Shown piece by piece: positions 1 to 7,500 of a stretch of DNA of 10,039 nt (its first letter is position 1; the number at the start of each line of letters is the position of its first letter). Source of the DNA: Anaerolineales bacterium UBA1429 (GTDB lineage Bacteria > Chloroflexota > Anaerolineae > UBA1429); contig DCTX01000015.1 of assembly GCA_002329325.1 (NCBI GenBank), forward strand, positions 1 to 10,039, read 5' to 3'. The notes beneath the pieces were generated by a model. That model was not told where the DNA came from and ran no database searches. It saw only the letters and a program-made list of their open reading frames with translations. A program made the translations under genes and the position numbers.

Positions 1-1487
1 AGGTCGCGGGCCGCCGCCGCCAGGAACCCCGCCAACAACACGATCTGGACGCCGAACATGAGGGCGAACTGCTGCCAGGGCGTCTTGACGTACAGGGGCA
101 CCAGGCCGATGCCCCCCGCCTGGGAGCGAAAGCCCATGTAGAAGGGCAGGTAGACCAGGATGCCGATCACGGCCAGGGTCACGCCCAACTGGATAGCGTC
201 GCTCAACCAACGCCAGGGCCTGGCGCCCTCACCGTAGCGCAGCAGGGCGTAGGCGGCCACAAAGAGGCCCAGGTAGATGGGATAATCCCAGGTGTTCAAA
301 AAGCCCAAAGCGCCCAGGAGCGCGCCCCAGAGCAGCACCTCAAGGGCGCCCCCCAGCCAGAGCCCCGCTATGGCGTGCCCAAGCCCGCTCCGCAGCAGGG
401 CGGGAGGCGTTCCCAGGCCCGCAAGGGCGTCGTCCTCGCCCTCGACGGCGCGGCTTGCGCGGCTGAGCAGCACATTCAGCGCCAGGGCCAGCGCCAGCAG
501 CACGCAGGGCAGCGCCAACACGTGGGGATGGTTATCCCCCAGCAGAAAGCTGAAGAAGGGGAACTCGGAGATCACCTCGATGACGTTGCCATCCAGGTCG
601 CGATTGTGGATCACCCGCGAGGCCCGCCACCACCACCAGTTGTCCTGCGGATACCAGGTGGGGCTGGGCGCGCTGGCCCCCAGGCCGCGCACGTCCAGCC
701 AGCGCCAGAAGGCCTCGCTGCCCCAGCCCCTGGCGCGGACCAGCTCCAGGATGCCCACCAGGTTGCCCATGACGGCCGCCAGGGTGGCGCCCAGCACCCC
801 CGCCAGCGCCGCGGCCTTCTGCAGCCCGCCCCGCCACGGCGATGCCTCGCCCTGGGCGGCTCGCGAGGCGCACGCCAGGTTGTACACGAGGCCCAGGCTG
901 CCGCTGACCGTCAGGGCGAAGAGCAGGGCGCCCGTCAGGTTGAACGTCACCGCGCTGGGCAGCCCCGAGAGCATGGTCAACATGGCCATCAGCACATACC
1001 CCAGGTAATAGTAGCTGATGGCGTACCCTGCCAGCCAGGGGTCGCGGGGCGGAAAGGTGGGGCTGCGCAGGATGCCATTGAGGAAGGCGAACTCCATCGG
1101 CTTCTCCGTGGCCGAGATCTCGGGGTTGTAGGCGCGAAAGAGGCTCCAGCCCACCAGGGCCAGCAAAAAGACCGCCGCCTCCAGGGTGAGATAGCCCCGC
1201 AGGCGGACCAATTCGCGCCAGATCAGGCGCCGTTGCCGCCAGCCGACGGCCAGGGAGAGCCCGCCCATCAGCAGGAGCGCCGAGGCGGCCCCCGCCGTCG
1301 TGTTGTGCAACACCCCCAGCGTCACCAGGAGCCAGTAGAGCGCGCCGCCTAACAACAGCCCCAAGGGTCGCCGAAAGGTGACGCCCCGCTCCGGCAGAAA
1401 GCGCAACAGCTTGACGGCAAGGGGCAGCGCCAGCAAGCCGATGGCCTCGATCAGCAACCACCAGCGCAAGGCCTGCATCAGCCACAT
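1..1487 (-). CDS. DUF2298 (Chlor_Arch_YYY) membrane protein, 3'-truncated by the window edge
   Basis: Starting at ATG 1487, a frame open to the left edge gives 495 residues beginning MWLMQALRWWLLIEAIGLL. A shorter open frame from GTG 1485 covers the same DNA but is a shadow without membrane pattern. The start is set by the overlapping Shine-Dalgarno. The protein begins directly with a helix and lacks the long linker seen before the fused units. Motifs: TEKPMEFAFLN (E128), PPRDPW (D149), SYYYLGY (Y159-Y161, 31 residues after E128), ISEFPFFSFLLGDNHPH (E308, D318, H320, H322), LNTWDYPIY (N398, D401). Visible sequence ends in a hydrophobic helix, so the RMNTVFKF block and soluble tail should lie beyond the edge. 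Its motif variants (TEK, GYAISYYY, DNHPH) resemble the common stand-alone form as I recall it and differ from the two fused units. Likely an envelope glycan enzyme or assembly factor; reaction unknown. Confidence 0.88.
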   Translation of the reverse strand, partial: MWLMQALRWWLLIEAIGLLALPLAVKLLRFLPERGVTFRRPLGLLLGGALYWLLVTLGVLHNTTAGAASALLLMGGLSLAVGWRQRRLIWRELVRLRGYLTLEAAVFLLALVGWSLFRAYNPEISATEKPMEFAFLNGILRSPTFPPRDPWLAGYAISYYYLGYVLMAMLTMLSGLPSAVTFNLTGALLFALTVSGSLGLVYNLACASRAAQGEASPWRGGLQKAAALAGVLGATLAAVMGNLVGILELVRARGWGSEAFWRWLDVRGLGASAPSPTWYPQDNWWWWRASRVIHNRDLDGNVIEVISEFPFFSFLLGDNHPHVLALPCVLLALALALNVLLSRASRAVEGEDDALAGLGTPPALLRSGLGHAIAGLWLGGALEVLLWGALLGALGFLNTWDYPIYLGLFVAAYALLRYGEGARPWRWLSDAIQLGVTLAVIGILVYLPFYMGFRSQAGGIGLVPLYVKTPWQQFALMFGVQIVLLAGFLAAAARD

Positions 1488-1492
1488 ACTAT

Positions 1493-1504
1493 CCTCATCC
1501 TCCT
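1493..1504 (-). promoter_or_regulatory. Shine-Dalgarno overlapping the stop of the fusion gene
   Basis: On the minus strand AGGAGG occupies 1504-1499, inside the last codons of the fusion gene. A second GAGG (1496-1493) overlaps its TGA stop (1497-1495). The ATG of the next gene is at 1487, giving spacers of 11 bases from AGGAGG or 5 bases from GAGG. The overlap with the stop and the 7-base gap suggest translational coupling of the two genes and support ATG 1487 as the start of the downstream DUF2298 gene. Confidence 0.75.
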
Positions 1505-4500
1505 GCGCGCCCCGGCAACGCCGCGCCCTCGTCGGGCGCATCGGGCACGCGGTAGAGATTCACCTGTGCATTGCGATACACCGGCTCCAGGGCGCCGGCG
1601 GCGGCCAGGGCATCGAACTTGGCCAGGGCCGCGGCCGGATACAGCGCCCGCTCCAGCGGCCCCACATAGATATAGCGCACCCGGTAGCGGGCCAGCAACT
1701 CACTCAGCTCCTGCGGGTCCTCCGTCCGGTAGATGCGGTCGGCGTCCTGCTGGCGCGCCTCCACCGGCTCCCAGGCGCGCTGCTCGTACTGATGAGCGCC
1801 CACCAGGGTGGGCAGGCCGGTGTAGGAGCTGATGCGCAGCCCGCCCTCGCGGTAGAATCCCACCGGCGCCTCCACCAGCACAGGCGTCCCCTGAACGTGC
1901 TCCCACAGCCAGGCGATGGCCTCGCGATCATGGCGCATCTCGATAGTGCTGTCCGAATCGGGCCAAGTGTAGACCGCCTCGGCCATGTAGGCCGTGCCAT
2001 CCAGGGTGCCGAGGGCCGGCGAGCCGCTGGCAAAGCGCTCGCTCACCCGGGCGGGAATGGCCGAGACGGGGTACACCAGCGTCGCGGCCAGCAGCAACCC
2101 GGCGCCGGTCGCCCAGGCTACGCGCAGAGCGCGGGGCAGCACGGCCCGCCTGCGCCACAGGGCGGGCAACAGACCTGCCAGGCCCACCGCCAGCAGCACC
2201 CAGGCCTGCAGGGAGAACTTGAACACGGTATTCATGCGCCGCCACTCGCTGCCCGCCAAAAAGTCGGCCAGGTATACAAACTCGATGCCCAACAGCACCC
2301 CCTGGGCCGCCGCAAGCAAGAGCCAGGGCAGGAACCCCCGTGGCCGCCGCGCCTCGGCCACCAGGAGGCAGGCCGTAGGTAGCATCAACAGCGCCAGGCC
2401 GGGCCAGACATAGGGCCCACGCCACAGCAGCGCGACGCCGCCGCCCAGGGCTACCAGCCCCGCGCCGGCGCCGGCCAACCCCGGCGACAGCCTACCGGGC
2501 GCGCGACGCCAGCAGCGGGCCAGCAGATGGGTCAGCCCCCACACCTGAATGCCCACCAGCAGGTAGAGGAACAACCCCCAGATCTCGAGGAAAGGCGGCG
2601 TGAGGGTGCGTTCGCCGGGCGCCACCAGCGCCAGCCCCATGTATTGAGGCTGGTAGTGCCGGTAAAAGGGCGCATAGGCCAGCAGCGCCAGCAGGCCCAC
2701 CCCCATGGCCAGGGCCAGCCCCGCCAGGGCGCCCTTGAGGCCATCGGTCCGGGCGCCCTGGGCCAGCAGAATCGCCCCCACGATCAGCAGGTAGACGGGC
2801 AGGTCCCAGGTGTTGATGATGCCCAGGGCGCCCAAGCTGAGGGCCAGCAGCCCATAGAGGAGGAGGCGGCGCAGCAGGCCGGGGCGCTCGCTGGTCAGCA
2901 GCGCGCTCGCCAGCCCCAGGGTCAGCAGCCCAAAGGGCATGGCCATCAGATGGGGGTGCAGGTCGGCAAAGAGAAAGGAGAAAAAGGGGAACTCGTTGAT
3001 GGTGTAGGGAATGATCCGGGTACCGCGATACCAGTAGTCAAAGGCGATCGGTGCGAGGGTGCCGCGCCAGGCCCGCGCCAGGCCCTGCCCCAGGCAGAGC
3101 AGGGTCCGCCATGCCCCGCCGGCTCCAGCCGGGCAGCCCGCCGCGACGATGGGCTCCAGCCACTGGGCGGCGCCGGAGAGGTTGCCGATGCCGACGGTCA
3201 AGAGCGTCGCGAGCGTCGCGGCCCAGCGGCGCGCCGGGCCGCGGCCCAGCAGCCGGCCACCCAGCCAGGCGGCATGGGACACGGTCAGGGCGAAGAAGGT
3301 TGGCACCGCCAGGTTGAACGCCACCTCCGGCGCCAACCCGCTAAGGCGCATGGGCACCAATGTAAGGAGGTAGCCATAGTAATAGTAGTTGAGGGCGCCC
3401 CCGGCGAAATAGGGATCATAGGGCGGCAGGTAGGCCGACTTGGCGAGGGCGTTGAGCATCGCCATCTCCATCATCTTCTCGCCGCCGAACCAGGGCTGCC
3501 AGAGGTCCGGGTTGAGGATGCGCAGGCCCACCCACAGCAAAAAGGCCCCGGTGAGGAGCGCCTCGGCCCGCAGCAACGCCCGCCAGGGGACGGCCCCCAG
3601 CTTGCTGCGCGCCAACGCCGGCAGCCCCCAGGCCGCCAGGGCCACCAGCCCCAGCGCGCTCAGGACCGCCGCCAGGTCGTTGCGCCACAGGCGCAGGCTG
3701 GCACCCAGCCACAGCAGATAGCCCACCACCAGCAAGCCCAGCCCCTTGGCCAGGGGATAGCCCCTGGCGGGCTGTCCGGGGAAGAGCCTAGCCGTGAGGG
3801 GCCAGGCTGCCAGGCCCACCAGCAGCAGCGCCAGCCACCAGCAAGCCACAGCCAGGGCAGAGTGGCCGGTCGCAGCGGCGTTCCAACCCCGCCCATCCAC
3901 GGTGGGCAGCTCCTCGACGGGCACGTCCAGCATCGGCGACGCGCCCTGTTCCACGGGCCCCAGGGCGGCCACGGTGCCCGGCAGCCAATGGCGCGCCCAC
4001 CAATCGCGCAGCGCGTCGATCCACGATGCGCCGGGCTGCGGGCTCGCCAGCCGCACGCCCGCGCCCAGCACCCGGTAGATGGTCACCGGCCCCTGGCGGT
4101 AAACGATATCCAGTTGTTGGCCCACCATGGCATCGAACTTGGTCAGGCCCTCCGCTGGATAGTAGGCGCGCTCCAGCTCGCCCACGTAGACGAGGCCCAC
4201 GCCATAGCGCCCCAACAGCTCGGCGGCCCGCTCGGGGCTGGCCGTCTCGTACAGCTCCCGCAGGTCCTGCAGGCGCCAGTCCACGACGATGCCGTCCAGG
4301 GCGGCCCGCTGCTGGCGCTGGTGCCAATCCCAGCCGATGATGCTAGGCAACCCCGTGTATACCGAGATGCGTCCGCCCCAACGGTAGAGGGGCGTATTGG
4401 CCTCGGCGATGACCGGCGTGCCCAGGACGTGATCCTGCAGCCAGCGGATCGCCTCGGCGTCGTGGGCCAGCGTCAGGTACTGGCCCTGATCGTAGTAGCG

Positions 4501-7500
4501 GGCCGTATCCATGTAGGCCATGCCATCCAGGGTGGGCGCCATCCCGGCCTCCCAGCGGTCGCGGAGCTTGGCCGGGACTGCCAGGGCCGGATAGGTCGCC
4601 ATAGCCACCAGCAGCAGCGCCAGCGCCACGCGCCACCAGAGGCGGGCGGTCGGGCGGGGCGCGGGGGAACGCCGCGAGGCCATCCACCCCAGAGCGGCGG
4701 CCCCGGCGATGCCCCAAAGCACCCAGGTCTGCAGGTAGAACTTGAACACGGTGTTCATGCGGCCGATGTCGCCCTTGAGCACCACCCACTCCACGACCAG
4801 GGTGAGTCCCGCGCCCGTGGCGATCAACAAGGCCAGGAGCCGCCGCCTCGGCTCGACGCCGCGCATCAGCAGCGCCACGGCCCCCAGGGCCACCAGGGCC
4901 AACGCCAGCAGCGTCGGCCAGGCGCCCATCAGCATCAGCAGCACGGCCAGCATGGCTGCCAGCCCCAGCGCCATCCAGCCCAGAGCGTAGGCCAGGGTGG
5001 GCCGGTACGCCAGGGCCCACCGCAGCCGCTGGGCACGCACATAGCGCGCTTGCGAAGCCAGGTGTAGCCGCAGCGCGCGCCGATAGGGGCTGCGCCGCAG
5101 AGGCCGCCGGGCCGCCCAGAGGAGGTAGCTGCCCAGGATAAAGAGGAAGGGGAGGTGGATCAACAGGTAATCGCCCAGGGCGGTGCGCTCGCCGTGCCAG
5201 GGCGCGATGCTGCTATAGGCCAGGCCAAAGTGGGCGTGGAAGGGCTGGTAGAGCAGACGGCTCAGGCACACCACGGAGGCTATCTGCAGCGCCAGGCCCG
5301 CCAGCGTGCGCCGGTCGAGGGGCCGCGTGGTCAGTGCCGAGATCGCCAACGCCGCCACGGCAATGGCCGTGTAGGTGGGATAGTCCCACGAGTTGACGCA
5401 CCAGAGAGCCCCCAGGCCCAACCCCAGCCAGAGAAGATGCGCCAGCAGGGCCCCATCCACCCGTGATAGCAGCCCCCGCCCCCCCGCGGGCGAGCCTCGG
5501 GAGCCCTGCTGGCGCCCCACCAGGGCCACGGCCAGCCCCAGGGCCAGCAGCGCCAGGGGCATGGCCATCAGGTGAGGGTGCAGGTCGCCATAGAGGAAGG
5601 AGAAGAAGGGGAATTCGTTGATCTCGCCGTGGCCCATGATGCGGCTGGCGTTCCAGTACCACCATTCGGGCCGAAAGCCCAGCGCCTCGCCCTGGGCGAT
5701 CACCGCCCACAGGCCACGCAACGCCTGCGCCGCCTGCCCCCAAATCCCGAGGGCGGCCATGCCCTCCAGCCGCTGGCCCACTTCGGAGAAGCCCTGCCAG
5801 AGCAGGCGCAACTGACCCAGGTTGCCCGCCACGGCCACCAGCAGGGCCCCCAGCACGCCATAGCGCAACCGGCGCGGCAGCCAGCGGCGTTCCTCGTCGG
5901 CCGCCGGGGGCAGCAGGTGCGCCACCACGCTGACCACGCCGCTCCCCAGCAGGGCGAACAGGGTCGGCAGCGCCAGGTTGTAGGCCACGATGGGCAGGAT
6001 GCCCGTGAGCTGGATCAGCGCCGCCAGCGGCACCCAGCCCCAGTAGTAGTAGTTGAGATACCCCCCGGCGAACCAGGGATCGTATGGCGGAAAGTAGCGG
6101 CTCTTGAGGATGGCGTTCAGGTAGGCCAGGTCCATGGGCTTTTCGCCGCCCACCACCGGGTGCCACAGATCGGGGTTGGCCCAGCGGATGAGCCAGAAGG
6201 CGGCAAAGAAGGTCCAAAAGAGCAGCTCGCCGGCGGCCAGCAGCCGCCAGCGCGCCCGCAGAAAGGCCGCCAGGGCGCGCCGCTGGGCGTAAGCCGCCAC
6301 GCCGGCTGTCGCCAGCAGCAACCCCAGAGCGGCGGTCACCGCGCCAGGCCCAAAGGGCAGTGCCCGCGCGCTGGCGGCCACCCAGGGCAGGTAGCCCAGC
6401 AGCAGCAGGCCGCCCGTCTTGGCGAGGCCCCAGCCGCCGTCGGGCAGGTGACGCAGCGCCGGGAAGAGCAGGGTAAAGCCCACAAGGCCCAGGGCGATCA
6501 GGGCCAGGACCCAGAAGGCCGTAGGGCAGCGGTTGGCCAGGTCCAGGCGCTGGAACAGCGCCGACCAGCTCCCGCTCTGGCGCTGGGCCTGCCACACGGC
6601 GTCGTCCAGCATCAGGCCGTTGGGCGCCCCGGTGACCTGGCTCGGCCGGATGCGCACCACCCGCTCCAGCTCCATGTCGTCGAACAGGGTGCGCACCCGC
6701 TCCAGGTCGAAATCGGCGCGCTTCTGAAAGATCAGGACCTTGGGATGGTCATAGACGGTAAAGGTCTCGTCGGCCTCATCGTCCACGATCTGGATCCCGA
6801 ACAACTGGGGGCGCGAGGTGAATTCGATCAGGGGATCAAAGCCCAGCTCGCCAGAGAAGAGGGCCTCGTAGTAGCGCGTGGTCATGGGATAGCGGCTGGG
6901 CAGCCGGGGGATCGAGCCGTACAGCCGGTTGCTGCTCAGCACGATGTAATCCACCTGGTCCAGCCACTCGTAGAGCTGCTCGCGCTTCTCTGGGATGTCC
7001 TCCCAATACAGGTCCATGCGCACCGTGTTGTACACCTGGTCGCCGATGTAGCCATCCAGGTTGAGGGGCAGAGGATCATCCCACAGCTCGAAGGAGAGGG
7101 AGGCGCCCGCCGGGATATTCTGGTAGATCCAGCGCGAGGCGGCCACCCGCGTTACAGGCCGGGTGTAGATGCCCGCAAAGGCGAACGCCCAGCAGGCCGT
7201 GCCCACCAGCACGAACGCCACAGCGCCCCGCGCCAGCGCCTTCGGCAGGCGCCGGCTGCCGGAGCCCCGCTCCCAAAGCCAGTGCAGGCCATAGCCCGCC
7301 ATCAGCGCCATGGTCGGGTAGATGGGCAGCAGGTAGCGCACCGTCTTGACGAACTGCACGCTCTGGTACAGAAAGGTGAAGGTCATCCAGAGCCAGGGCA
7401 ACAGGTGGAGCCAGCGCCCGCGCCGGTAGATCTGGTAGGCCATCAGACCCCAGGCCGCCCAGATCGCCAGCCCCATGGGAAGCCCCACGCCCCACAGCAC

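Noticed and set aside
532..1485. Minus-strand frame starting at GTG 1485
   Set aside because: It is one frame off the real gene starting at ATG 1487. It shows no helices or motifs, whereas the 1487 frame shows TEK, SYYY and EFPFF.
1485..1497. Frameshift that would have split a still larger fusion including the third DUF2298 unit
   Set aside because: The downstream gene has its own ATG, a good Shine-Dalgarno and a complete N-terminal helix, and it lacks the linker typical of the fused units. It reads as a normal separate gene.
375..2382. Plus-strand open frames 375-1352 and 1378-2382
   Set aside because: They are antisense to the DUF2298 gene and the end of the fusion gene. They have low-complexity Q/G/R translation and no family likeness.
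3360..3400. Clustered TAGTAG-like triplets on the plus strand, repeated near 1010 and 6045
   Set aside because: They look like short DNA repeats but are the reverse complement of the tyrosine codons of the YYY motif in each DUF2298 unit.
3920..4070. Internal start that would let unit B be made as a separate protein
   Set aside because: M1551 has no convincing Shine-Dalgarno before it (only a weak AGGG-like stretch), and the linker continues in frame without a break.
2527..5067. Plus-strand open frame of 846 codons opposite the giant gene
   Set aside because: Its translation is rich in Q, G, P, H and R with no domain or hydrophobic pattern. It is the reverse complement of Leu/Ala/Gly-rich membrane codons in GC-rich DNA, while the minus strand reads as clear DUF2298 motifs.
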